Below, piece by piece: positions 15,605 to 23,636 of a stretch of 38,835 bases of DNA (positions are counted from its first letter, which is position 1; every line of letters starts with the position of its first letter). The position numbers and the translations under genes were made by a program. Source of the DNA: an uncultured Erysipelotrichaceae bacterium. Lineage in GTDB: Bacteria > Bacillota_I > Bacilli_A > Erysipelotrichales > Erysipelotrichaceae. The stretch spans positions 1 to 38,835 of the forward strand of contig CALVFL010000042.1 in assembly GCA_944326825.1 (NCBI GenBank), read 5' to 3'. Below the pieces are notes generated by a model, which did no database searches, was not told where the DNA came from, and saw only the letters and a list, made by a program, of their open reading frames with translations.

Positions 15605-16867
15605 ATGTCAGTATTTAATAAAGTAGAAAATGCAAAAGCTGAAATAAAGGTTACTATTGACAATGACACTTGGAAAGGTGCTCAAGATAAAGCTTTCAAG
15701 AAATTAGCTAAAAAGGTGGAGATCAAAGGTTTCCGCAAAGGTCAGGCACCAAGAAATCTTGTAGCCAGACAGATCGCTAAAGAGAGCGTCTATCTTGAAG
15801 CTGTGGAAGACCTTGCCCAAGGTGAACTTGTCAAAGCTATCGCTGAACATAAAGTTGAGCTGATCGACCGTCCGGAATTAAAGATCGATCATTTGGATGA
15901 TGATAAATGTGAATTGACTTTTGTTTGTCCGATCAAACCGGATGTAACTTTAGGCCAGTACAAGGATCTGGGTTATAAAGTCACTAAACCACGCATCAGC
16001 GCTAAAGATATTGAAGCCAAGATCAAAGAATTGCAGGAAAGAAAAGCTGATCTGGAATTAAAAGAAGACGGCGAAGTAGTTGACGGCGATACTGTGGTGA
16101 TCGATTTTGAAGGTTTCAAAGACGGCGTAGCCTTTGAAGGCGGCAAGGGTGAAAACTACAATCTTGTGATCGGTTCTCATTCTTTCATTCCCGGCTTTGA
16201 AGAACAGCTGATCGGCATGAAACCTGAAGAAGAAAGAGATATTGAAGTCACTTTCCCTGAAGACTATCACGCTGAAGATCTGAAAGGTCAAAAGGCCGTC
16301 TTTAAAGTTAAAGTGCATGAGATCAAAACGAAAGTCTTGCCGGAAGTCGATGCTGAATTTATTGAAAGCTTAGGCTATGAAAATGTTAAGACAGAAGAAG
16401 AATTAAAAGCTCATATCAAAGATAATCTTGCTAAAGAGCGTTTAAGCGAAAATGAAACTAAAGCCACTAATGAATTGCTAGATAAGTTAGTCGCCAATGC
16501 CACTGTAGAAGTTCCAGAGGTCATGGTCAAAGATGAAAAGGAAGAGATGTTCAATGAACAGGCCAGAACTTATATGCAGTATGGTATCGATCTGAATACA
16601 GTTTTAAAATCAAGCGGTTCCGACAAAGAAACCTATTTGGAAGGTTTCAGTGAGGAAGCTTTAAAACGTGTCAAGATCAGACTGGTCTTAGAGAAGATCG
16701 CTGAAGTAGAAAATATTGAGATCACAGAAAAAGACATCGATAATGAATATGCCAAGATGGCTGAGAATTATCAGATGGATGTCAATGAGATCAAGAAGCA
16801 TGTCAGTCCTGAAGCGATCAAATATGATCTGCGACTGTCTAAGGCTTTAGAAGTTGCCAAAAGCTAA
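15605..16867 (+). CDS. tig: Trigger factor (ribosome-bound chaperone)
   Basis: A 420-residue trigger factor, which shelters nascent chains at the exit tunnel. The N-terminal ribosome-binding domain contains GFRKGQAP at 42-49, the variant of GFRxGxxP that contacts protein L23. An FKBP-type prolyl isomerase domain spans about 155-240 (VVIDFEGFKDGVAFEGGKGE, then IPGFEEQLIGM). The remaining residues form the helical chaperone arms. The length is close to that of B. subtilis (424). It has its own promoter. A hairpin with a short T-run follows it before lon, so part of its transcripts may stop there and leave lon and engB at a lower level. Confidence 0.95.
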   Translation: MSVFNKVENAKAEIKVTIDNDTWKGAQDKAFKKLAKKVEIKGFRKGQAPRNLVARQIAKESVYLEAVEDLAQGELVKAIAEHKVELIDRPELKIDHLDDDKCELTFVCPIKPDVTLGQYKDLGYKVTKPRISAKDIEAKIKELQERKADLELKEDGEVVDGDTVVIDFEGFKDGVAFEGGKGENYNLVIGSHSFIPGFEEQLIGMKPEEERDIEVTFPEDYHAEDLKGQKAVFKVKVHEIKTKVLPEVDAEFIESLGYENVKTEEELKAHIKDNLAKERLSENETKATNELLDKLVANATVEVPEVMVKDEKEEMFNEQARTYMQYGIDLNTVLKSSGSDKETYLEGFSEEALKRVKIRLVLEKIAEVENIEITEKDIDNEYAKMAENYQMDVNEIKKHVSPEAIKYDLRLSKALEVAKS

Positions 16868-16878
16868 TGTGCTTTGAT

Positions 16879-16904
16879 AAAGACGCTCAATGGCGTCTTT
16901 TAGA
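16879..16904 (+). terminator. Hairpin between tig and lon, weak terminator
   Basis: AAAGACGC (16879-16886), loop TCAATG, GCGTCTTT (16893-16900) make an 8-bp stem, but the T-run is only four bases. No promoter was identified for lon, so this is better seen as an attenuating terminator within a tig-lon-engB unit. Confidence 0.55.
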
Positions 16905-16921
16905 TTAAAAGGAGGATGTTG

Positions 16922-19228
16922 ATGTCACAAACATACTTAGTTCCCTTATTATGTACAAGAGGAGTAATCATATTCCCGACTCAAGAAGTGAATATTGATG
17001 TTGGACGCAGTGAAAGCATTAAAGCCTGCGAGTATGCCAACAACAATAATTCTTATATCTTCGTTACAGCTCAAAAGGCCTTGGATGTTGATAGACCGAC
17101 TAAAGATGATATTTATGAGTACGGTTCGCTTTGCAAGATCAAGCGTTTCCGCCGCAAAGACGGTTATTTAAGGGTCGGCTTTATCGGTATCTATCGGGCC
17201 AGAATGCTAAGACAGCTAGAAGTAAACGATATTCAAAGCGTGGAAGCGGAAGTGTTAGAAGAATACTATGATAATGAGATGGTCATGAAAGAACTGTTTT
17301 CTAAAGTATTGCAGGAATTTGACCGTGTCAAGCTGCACGCTAATCCGCAGATGAATGTCGAACTTTTAAAGAATTTAAAAAACGGGATCACTCCGGCTGA
17401 GCTTACCGATTATTATGCTCAGGTCTATCTTTTTGATTATAAAGACAAACAGCTCTTTATCGAAGAACCGGATATCATCAAGCGTTTGGCTTTGACTTTG
17501 CAATACATCAAAAGTCAGATCGAAGTTGACAATATCGAAGCCAAGATCGATGAAAAAGTACGTACCCGTTTAGAAGAAAGTCAAAAAGATTTCTATCTCA
17601 AAGAAAAGATGCGGGCGATCAAGGAAGAGCTTGGCGGTGAAGAAGGAACTTCTGATGCCGATGATCTAAGGGCCATGGTTGAAGATAACCCTTATCCTGA
17701 CTATGTTAAGGAAAAGGCTTTGGATGAGATCGATAAATTAGAGATGCTCCCCCAATCCGGCGGCGAGTATTCGGTCGTCTATAACTATTTAGACTGGCTA
17801 CTAAAGACTCCATGGTATCAAAGATCAGAAGATAACGAAGATCTAAATGCCGCTAAAGCGATCCTTGAAGAAGATCATTACGGTCTAAAGAAAGTCAAAG
17901 AACGAATTTTAGAGTATCTGGCTGTCAAGCAGATGACTAAGAATCTTAAAAGTCCGATCATCTGTCTAGTCGGTCCGCCGGGTGTCGGCAAGACTTCTTT
18001 GGCTAAATCAGTGGCCAGAGCTTTAGGACGCCGTTTTGTAAAGATCTCTTTAGGCGGAGTTAGAGATGAAGCTGAGATCAGAGGTCATCGCCGCACTTAC
18101 TTAGGCTCAATGCCAGGAAGGATCATTCAGGGCATGAAGAAAGCTGGGGTCATCAATCCGGTATTCCTCATCGATGAGATCGACAAGATGGCTTCGGACT
18201 ATAAAGGCGATCCATCCAGCGCTATGCTGGAGGTGCTCGATCCGGAACAAAACTTTGCTTTCTCTGATCATTATCTTGAAGAGCCTTATGATCTAAGCGA
18301 TGTCTTGTTTATAGCGACGGCCAACTACATTGAAAACATCCCTTCAGCTTTAAAGGACCGTTTGGAGATCATCGATATCAGTTCCTATACTGAACTTGAA
18401 AAAGTAGAGATCGCCAAGGAACACCTCATCCGCAAACAAAGAGAAGCTAACGGTCTAAAAGCCAATCAGTTCAATATCGACGATGATGTGATCATCTATC
18501 TGATCCGCCATTACACCAGAGAAGCCGGAGTAAGACAGCTTGAAAGAGTCATTGGTTCACTTTGCCGCAAGAGTGTCTTAGCCATCCTTACCGAAGGCAA
18601 GAAGAAAATAAACGTCACTAAAAAACTCATCAGGACTTGGCTGGGGGCAGAGATCTTTGAATACGGTGCCAAAGAGAAGAAGAATCAGATCGGTGTCGTT
18701 ACCGGTTTGGCATATACTCAGTTTGGCGGCGATATTTTAGCAGTCGAAGTCAATTATTTTGAAGGTAATGGCAAATTCATCGTGACCGGTCAATTAGGCG
18801 ATGTCATGAAAGAATCAACCAAGATCGCTCTTGACTATATCAAGGCCAATGCCCGCAAGTATCATATCGATCCTAAATTCTTTGAAACCCATGATATTCA
18901 TATCCATGTGCCAGAAGGAGCAGTGCCAAAAGACGGGCCAAGTGCCGGCGTCACTTTGACGACTGCCATTATTTCGGCCATCATCAAAAAACCGGTCTAT
19001 GCCGATTTGGCGATGACAGGCGAAGTTACTTTAAGAGGCAATGTCTTGCCGATCGGCGGTTTAAAAGAAAAATCTTTAGCTGCTCACCGCTCAGGCATCA
19101 ATACTATTCTTTTCCCTAAGAATAACGTTAAAGATCTTGAAGAAGTGCCTGATACGGTCAAAGAAGCGATCAAGTTCATCCCGGTCGATAATGTCGATGC
19201 CGTCTTAAGACATGCTTTGGTAAAATAG
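16922..19228 (+). CDS. lon: ATP-dependent protease Lon (LonA)
   Basis: A 768-residue LonA protease that degrades misfolded and selected regulatory proteins. It has an N-terminal LAN substrate domain (about 1-200), a helical linker, and an AAA+ module with Walker A GPPGVGKT at 351-358 and Walker B VFLIDEID at 414-421. The C-terminal protease has the Ser674 (PKDGPSAG) and Lys717 (GGLKEK) catalytic dyad, spaced exactly as in E. coli Lon. I place the start at 16922 because AAAGGAGG ends at 16915, directly against the alternative ATG at 16916. B. subtilis has clpX (and lonB) between tig and lonA; here lon follows tig directly. The engB ATG begins at the base after the stop. Confidence 0.96.
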   Translation: MSQTYLVPLLCTRGVIIFPTQEVNIDVGRSESIKACEYANNNNSYIFVTAQKALDVDRPTKDDIYEYGSLCKIKRFRRKDGYLRVGFIGIYRARMLRQLEVNDIQSVEAEVLEEYYDNEMVMKELFSKVLQEFDRVKLHANPQMNVELLKNLKNGITPAELTDYYAQVYLFDYKDKQLFIEEPDIIKRLALTLQYIKSQIEVDNIEAKIDEKVRTRLEESQKDFYLKEKMRAIKEELGGEEGTSDADDLRAMVEDNPYPDYVKEKALDEIDKLEMLPQSGGEYSVVYNYLDWLLKTPWYQRSEDNEDLNAAKAILEEDHYGLKKVKERILEYLAVKQMTKNLKSPIICLVGPPGVGKTSLAKSVARALGRRFVKISLGGVRDEAEIRGHRRTYLGSMPGRIIQGMKKAGVINPVFLIDEIDKMASDYKGDPSSAMLEVLDPEQNFAFSDHYLEEPYDLSDVLFIATANYIENIPSALKDRLEIIDISSYTELEKVEIAKEHLIRKQREANGLKANQFNIDDDVIIYLIRHYTREAGVRQLERVIGSLCRKSVLAILTEGKKKINVTKKLIRTWLGAEIFEYGAKEKKNQIGVVTGLAYTQFGGDILAVEVNYFEGNGKFIVTGQLGDVMKESTKIALDYIKANARKYHIDPKFFETHDIHIHVPEGAVPKDGPSAGVTLTTAIISAIIKKPVYADLAMTGEVTLRGNVLPIGGLKEKSLAAHRSGINTILFPKNNVKDLEEVPDTVKEAIKFIPVDNVDAVLRHALVK

Positions 19229-19783
19229 ATGATCAGATTTATAAAAAGTGCTAAAAGCAGTGTAGACTATCCTGAATCTTTGAAAGAAGTCGTCTTGGTC
19301 GGACGCTCCAACGTAGGCAAGTCAAGCTTTATCAATGCTGTCTTTAATCAAAAAGCGGCTTACGTCGGCAAGACACCAGGCAAGACCAGACTCTTGAATT
19401 TCTTTGCGGTGGATGACAGATATACGCTTGTTGATGTGCCAGGCTATGGCTTTGCCAAGCTCTCAAATAACGAGATTGTCGCTTTTGGGGAAATGATGGA
19501 AGAGTATTTCAGCAAGCGTCAGGCTTTAAAACTCATGGTCATGATTACTGATATCCGTCATAAACCGACGGGTGATGATCTTGATATGATCGAGTTTGCC
19601 CGCTATCATCATTTGAATACGCTAGTCATTGCCAATAAAGATGACAAGCTTTCCAACAATCAATGTTTAAAACAGATAAAACTCATCAAAGAAATACTCG
19701 GGGTAAATGAGGTAATGGCTTTTAGCGCCATCGAAAAGACAGACAGTGCCAAAATCAGAGATTTAATTGAAAAGCACCTTTGA
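19229..19783 (+). CDS. engB: Ribosome biogenesis GTPase EngB (YsxC/YihA)
   Basis: A 184-residue TRAFAC GTPase required for 50S assembly. G1 is GRSNVGKSS at 25-33, G2 the threonines of KTPGKTRLLNFF, G3 DVPGYGFAK, G4 NKDD in VIANKDDKLS and G5 SAIEK. The start follows the lon stop directly, so translation is likely coupled; lon-engB (lonA-ysxC) is a conserved pair in Firmicutes. The gene ends just before the valS leader, whose -35 overlaps its last bases, and no terminator was seen. Confidence 0.96.
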   Translation: MIRFIKSAKSSVDYPESLKEVVLVGRSNVGKSSFINAVFNQKAAYVGKTPGKTRLLNFFAVDDRYTLVDVPGYGFAKLSNNEIVAFGEMMEEYFSKRQALKLMVMITDIRHKPTGDDLDMIEFARYHHLNTLVIANKDDKLSNNQCLKQIKLIKEILGVNEVMAFSAIEKTDSAKIRDLIEKHL

Positions 19784-19807
19784 TTTTAATAGTAAATATG
19801 TTACAAT
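19780..19807 (+). promoter_or_regulatory. Promoter of the valS T-box leader
   Basis: TTGATT (19780-19785), 16-bp spacer, TACAAT (19802-19807) with an upstream TG (19799-19800), i.e. an extended -10. The -35 overlaps the engB stop codon. Confidence 0.65.
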
Positions 19808-19813
19808 CTACGC

Positions 19814-20042
19814 ATAAAGACTGAGAAAAGAAGGAAGTAGGTGATCAGGTGACACAAGAGAGATCGTGGTCGGTGCAAACGGTCTGTAATGGTCATTGAA
19901 AAGTAGTCTTGGAGTCTTTCTTTTGAAACCAAGTAGAAAGAAACGTATGATCTGCGTTAAAGATGAGAGGTATCGGTTTTTTGCCGATATGAATTAAGGT
20001 GGTAACACGAGCAAGTCGTCCTTAGGGACGGCTTTTATTTTT
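19814..20042 (+). promoter_or_regulatory. T-box riboswitch controlling valS
   Basis: This leader senses uncharged tRNA(Val). The Stem I base pairs AAAGACT (19816-19822) with AGTCTTT (19913-19919). The likely specifier codon is GTC at 19892-19894, in the 3' side of the specifier loop (valine, matching the gene downstream). The T-box sequence AAGGTGGTAACACGAG (19996-20011) contains the bulge that pairs with the free tRNA NCCA end; the more usual form is GGTGGTACCGCG. A terminator follows. Uncharged tRNA would stabilise the antiterminator and switch on valS. The exact specifier choice is inference. Confidence 0.9.
20013..20042 (+). terminator. T-box regulated terminator before valS
   Basis: AAGTCGTCC (20013-20021), loop TTAG, GGACGGCTT (20026-20034) form a 9-bp stem with one G-U pair, followed by TTTTATTTTT. 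Its 5' arm would be captured by the T-box in the antiterminator form. Confidence 0.88.
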
Positions 20043-20052
20043 AGGAGGATTT

Positions 20053-22641
20053 ATGCTGGAACAAAAATACGAAGCAAGAAAAGTTGAAGCGGGCAAGTAT
20101 GATACTTGGATCAAAAAGGGTTATTTTGAAAGCGGCGATCTAAGCAAGAAACCTTACTGCATCGTCATCCCGCCGCCCAATGTCACCGGTAAACTGCATT
20201 TAGGTCATGCCATGGACAACACTTTGCAGGATCTTTTATGCCGTTATCATCGTCTGAAAGGCTATGATGTCTTATGGGTACCAGGCATGGATCATGCCGG
20301 TATCGCTACCCAGGCCAAAGTAGATGAAAGGCTTAAAGAAAGCGGCATATCCCGCTATGATATCGGTCGGGAAGCTTTTTTGAAAAAAGCCTGGGAATGG
20401 AAAGATGAATACGCTGATTTTATCCATGCGCAATGGAAGAAACTGGGCATTTCTGTCGATTACCGCAAGGAACGTTTTACTTTGGATGAAGGGCTTTCCA
20501 AAGCCGTTGCCAAAGTTTTCGTTGAATACTATAAAGAAGGTCTGATCTATCAGGGCAAAAGGATCATCAACTGGGACCCGGAAGCCAAGACCGCTTTAAG
20601 CAACATCGAAGTCATCCATAAAGAGGTAGAGGGCAGGATGTATTATTTCCGCTACCATCTTGTCGATAGTGATGAAACCTTTGATGTCGCTACGACCAGA
20701 CCCGAAACGATGTTTGGCGATGTCTGTGTCGTCGTTCATCCGAAGGATGAAAAACTCAATCATCTGATCGGCAAGAAGTGCATCAATCCGGCCAATGGCG
20801 ATATTTTACCGATCATCGGCGATGAATATATTGAGATCGGTTTTGGTACCGGTGCAATGAAGTGTACGCCGGCCCATGATCCCAATGACTATGAGATCGC
20901 TTTAAGACATCATCTGGATATGCCGATCTGCATGAGGGAAGATGCCACGATGAATGAGCTGGCTGGTGAATATGAAGGATTAGATCGCTTTGAATGCCGC
21001 AAGCGTTTAGTCGAAAGGATCAAAGCGGAGGGCAATTTCGTCAAGGAAGAAAAGATCGTTCATAGTGTCGGCCACAGCGAAAGGACCGGCGTCATGATCG
21101 AACCTTATCTTTCTAAACAGTGGTTTGTCAAGATGAAACCTTTAGCAAAAGCTGTTTTAGATGCTCAAAAAGATCCTGAAACGAAGATCAATTTCTATCC
21201 GAAACGTTTTGAAAAAACTTTTGAAAGATGGTTAGAAAACATTGAAGACTGGTGTATCTCCAGACAACTCTGGTGGGGCCATCGTATCCCAGTCTGGTAT
21301 CATAATGAAACCGGAGCGATCTATTGCGAAGAAACACCTCCGCAAGACATTGAAAACTATCATCAGGATGAAGATGTCTTGGATACCTGGTTCTCCAGTG
21401 CTTTATGGCCGTTTTCTACTTTGGGATGGCCTCAGGATACAGCTGATCTTAAACGCTATTTCCCGACATCCTGCATGGTCACGGGTTATGATATCATCTT
21501 CTTCTGGGTAGCCAGAATGGCTTTCAGTGCCCGTCATTTTTTGAATGAAGTACCGTTTAAAGATTGTCTGATCCATGGAATTGTCCGTGACGATCAGGGC
21601 CGCAAGATGTCTAAGTCATTAGGCAACGGCATCGATCCGGTCGAAGTGATCGATAATTACGGCTGTGATTCTTTGCGTTTCTTCCTTTCGACCAATTCGA
21701 CACCTGGTCTTGATATGAACTTCTCCAAGACCAAGCTTGAAGCGGCCTGGAATTTCATCAATAAGCTTTGGAATGCTTCAAGATATGTTCTGATGAATCG
21801 TTTTGAAGGTTTTAAATACGAAGGTTATAAGATCAATTCCGACATCGATAACTGGATCTTGTCCCGTTTGAATCAGACGATCAAACAAGTCACCAAGAAT
21901 CTTGACCGTTATGAATTCGCTATGGCCGGCAATGAGTTATACAGCTTTGTCTGGGATGATTTCTGCTCCAACTATATCGAGTTCTCTAAAGCCGGTTTAA
22001 ATTCTGATGATGAGAAAGTCAAAAACGATACCCTTAATACGCTTATCTATGTCTTGGATGCGATCTTGCGTCTGCTTCATCCTTATATCCCGTTTGTGAC
22101 TGAAGAGATCTATGGCGAGATCCATGGCAAGGATGTTTCGATCAATGAAGCTTTGTGGCCAGAAACCTTAGAAACAATCAATGAAGAAGGAGCTTTTAAG
22201 ATCGATACTTTGATCGAGATCATCAGATCGATCAGAGAATTGCGCAGTGAAAACGATCTTAAACCATCTAAGTTATTACACATGAAAGCATCTTTAAACT
22301 TTGTATTAGGCGAAGAACACGCTTCGATCTTAAACAGGATGTGTAAAGTTGAACTTGTCGATGATCTAGATACTGAAACTCTGGTCAGACCGCTTAAAGA
22401 GGGCAATATCTATTTTGCGGCAAATGAGATCGTCGATATCGAAAAAGAGATCGCCAAGATCAAAAGCGAGTTAGCTGATCTTGAAAAAGAGATCAAGCGC
22501 TCAAACGGCATCCTTTCCAATCCTAATTTCTTAAACAAGGCTCCGAAGGCTAAAGTCGATCTTGAAAAAGATAAATTAGTCAAATACGAGAATTCTTATC
22601 ATACTTTAAAAGTCAAACTGGCTGAATACGAGGGCAAATAA
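20053..22641 (+). CDS. valS: Valyl-tRNA synthetase
   Basis: A class I synthetase of 862 residues that charges tRNA(Val). The HIGH signature is PPPNVTGKLHLGH at 40-52 and the KMSKS motif is at 518-522 in GRKMSKSLGNG. The CP1 editing domain lies between them (for example TTRPETMFGDVCVVVHP), and the end of the protein is the coiled-coil tRNA-binding arm (heptads from about 795). AGGAGG lies 4 nt before the ATG. Expression is under the T-box upstream. The hydrolase gene follows after 1 nt and would share this control. Confidence 0.97.
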   Translation: MLEQKYEARKVEAGKYDTWIKKGYFESGDLSKKPYCIVIPPPNVTGKLHLGHAMDNTLQDLLCRYHRLKGYDVLWVPGMDHAGIATQAKVDERLKESGISRYDIGREAFLKKAWEWKDEYADFIHAQWKKLGISVDYRKERFTLDEGLSKAVAKVFVEYYKEGLIYQGKRIINWDPEAKTALSNIEVIHKEVEGRMYYFRYHLVDSDETFDVATTRPETMFGDVCVVVHPKDEKLNHLIGKKCINPANGDILPIIGDEYIEIGFGTGAMKCTPAHDPNDYEIALRHHLDMPICMREDATMNELAGEYEGLDRFECRKRLVERIKAEGNFVKEEKIVHSVGHSERTGVMIEPYLSKQWFVKMKPLAKAVLDAQKDPETKINFYPKRFEKTFERWLENIEDWCISRQLWWGHRIPVWYHNETGAIYCEETPPQDIENYHQDEDVLDTWFSSALWPFSTLGWPQDTADLKRYFPTSCMVTGYDIIFFWVARMAFSARHFLNEVPFKDCLIHGIVRDDQGRKMSKSLGNGIDPVEVIDNYGCDSLRFFLSTNSTPGLDMNFSKTKLEAAWNFINKLWNASRYVLMNRFEGFKYEGYKINSDIDNWILSRLNQTIKQVTKNLDRYEFAMAGNELYSFVWDDFCSNYIEFSKAGLNSDDEKVKNDTLNTLIYVLDAILRLLHPYIPFVTEEIYGEIHGKDVSINEALWPETLETINEEGAFKIDTLIEIIRSIRELRSENDLKPSKLLHMKASLNFVLGEEHASILNRMCKVELVDDLDTETLVRPLKEGNIYFAANEIVDIEKEIAKIKSELADLEKEIKRSNGILSNPNFLNKAPKAKVDLEKDKLVKYENSYHTLKVKLAEYEGK

Positions 22642-22642
22642 T

Positions 22643-23581
22643 ATGAAAGAGAAAAACGGTCTTAAAAAGGGTCTGTTTCTGACAGCGGCCCTTTCTTCGC
22701 TTCCGCTTGCTTACTATGCTTATGGGGCGCATCTTTTCAATAAGTATGCCAAGGTCGATAAGAGTTATGTCAATCTTGATATGAGTGAACTCATCGGGGA
22801 TGAAAGGATCTATACAGCTTATAAGAATGATCTCAAAGACAACATCGACTGGTTTAAATCCTCTCATGTTCAAAAGATCCAGGTACGCTCTTTTGATGAA
22901 CTCATCCTTGATGGGATCAAGGTCGTCAATCACGACAAGGCGCCTTATATGATCATGCTGCATGGTTATAACAGCGATCGCTACATTCTTTTAAAACAGG
23001 CCAAGGCTTTTGATGCAATGGGTTTTAATCTTTTGATGGTGGATGAGAGGGCCTTTGGCAAATCGATGGGCGAATATACGACTTTCGGTTTTAAAGAATC
23101 GCTGGATCTATTGGTCTGGATCAAAGCGCTCATCAAAGAAGATCCTGAAATCAAGATCGGTCTATATGGCGTATCAATGGGGGCAACAGCGATCATGAAG
23201 GCTTTGGGCTATCAATTGCCTTCAAATATCTCCTTTGCGATTGAAGACAGCGGCTATGCTTCTTTAAGTGATCTAATCAAATATCGTTTTAAAAACGATC
23301 TTCTGATCCCTTCGATCAATGCCAAGATGAAAAAGACTTTGGGTTTTGACATCGCAGAGATCGACGTTTTAGAAGCTCTTAATAAAAACGAAATACCGAT
23401 CCTTTTCATTCATGCCCAAAATGATGAAGTAGTGCCTTTAGAAACTCTTGGCAAACTATATGAGGCCAATAAAGGACCTAAAGCCTTTAAAGTCTTTAGT
23501 GAAGGTTCTCATGCCTATTCCTGTTTTGAAGATGGCTATTTTGAAGTGATCAAAAACTTTATCGATAATTATGTAAAGTAA
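22643..23581 (+). CDS. Membrane-anchored alpha/beta hydrolase
   Basis: A 312-residue alpha/beta hydrolase. One hydrophobic N-terminal helix (about 9-30) probably anchors it in the membrane with the catalytic domain outside. The triad is recognisable: Ser178 in the nucleophile elbow GVSMG, Asp261 in HAQNDEVVP and His290 in EGSHAYS. MLHGYNSDR supplies the oxyanion region. Similar proteins (YqkD-like) are annotated as peptidases or esterases; the substrate is unknown. AGGG lies 8 nt before the ATG, and the gap to valS is 1 nt, so it may respond to valine starvation through the T-box, which may be incidental. Confidence 0.85.
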   Translation: MKEKNGLKKGLFLTAALSSLPLAYYAYGAHLFNKYAKVDKSYVNLDMSELIGDERIYTAYKNDLKDNIDWFKSSHVQKIQVRSFDELILDGIKVVNHDKAPYMIMLHGYNSDRYILLKQAKAFDAMGFNLLMVDERAFGKSMGEYTTFGFKESLDLLVWIKALIKEDPEIKIGLYGVSMGATAIMKALGYQLPSNISFAIEDSGYASLSDLIKYRFKNDLLIPSINAKMKKTLGFDIAEIDVLEALNKNEIPILFIHAQNDEVVPLETLGKLYEANKGPKAFKVFSEGSHAYSCFEDGYFEVIKNFIDNYVK

Positions 23582-23602
23582 AAATGTAACCCATTACATT
23601 TT
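23581..23602. promoter_or_regulatory. Inverted repeat at the ppdK -35, candidate operator
   Basis: AAAATGTAA (23581-23589), CCCA, TTACATTTT (23594-23602) form perfect 9-bp arms. They cover the -35 position of the ppdK promoter, where a -35 hexamer is poor. The stem is too AT-rich for a convincing terminator, though it also lies right behind the hydrolase stop, so that reading stays possible. Confidence 0.5.
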
Positions 23603-23603
23603 A

Positions 23604-23612
23604 TGTTATAAT
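23604..23612 (+). promoter_or_regulatory. ppdK promoter, extended -10
   Basis: TGTTATAAT at 23604-23612. AAGGAGGAG sits a few bases before the ATG at 23637. The block TATGTTATAATCAAA is repeated exactly in the rseP promoter. Confidence 0.7.
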
Positions 23613-23636
23613 CAAACATAGATTAAGGAGGAGTGT

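Noticed and set aside
16916..16921. ATG at 16916 as the Lon start
   Set aside because: It directly touches the Shine-Dalgarno; the ATG at 16922 has normal 6-nt spacing.
23581..23602. Inverted repeat after the hydrolase as an ordinary terminator
   Set aside because: The arms hold a single G-C pair and the T-run is short; it fits a protein-binding site better, though the terminator reading is not excluded.
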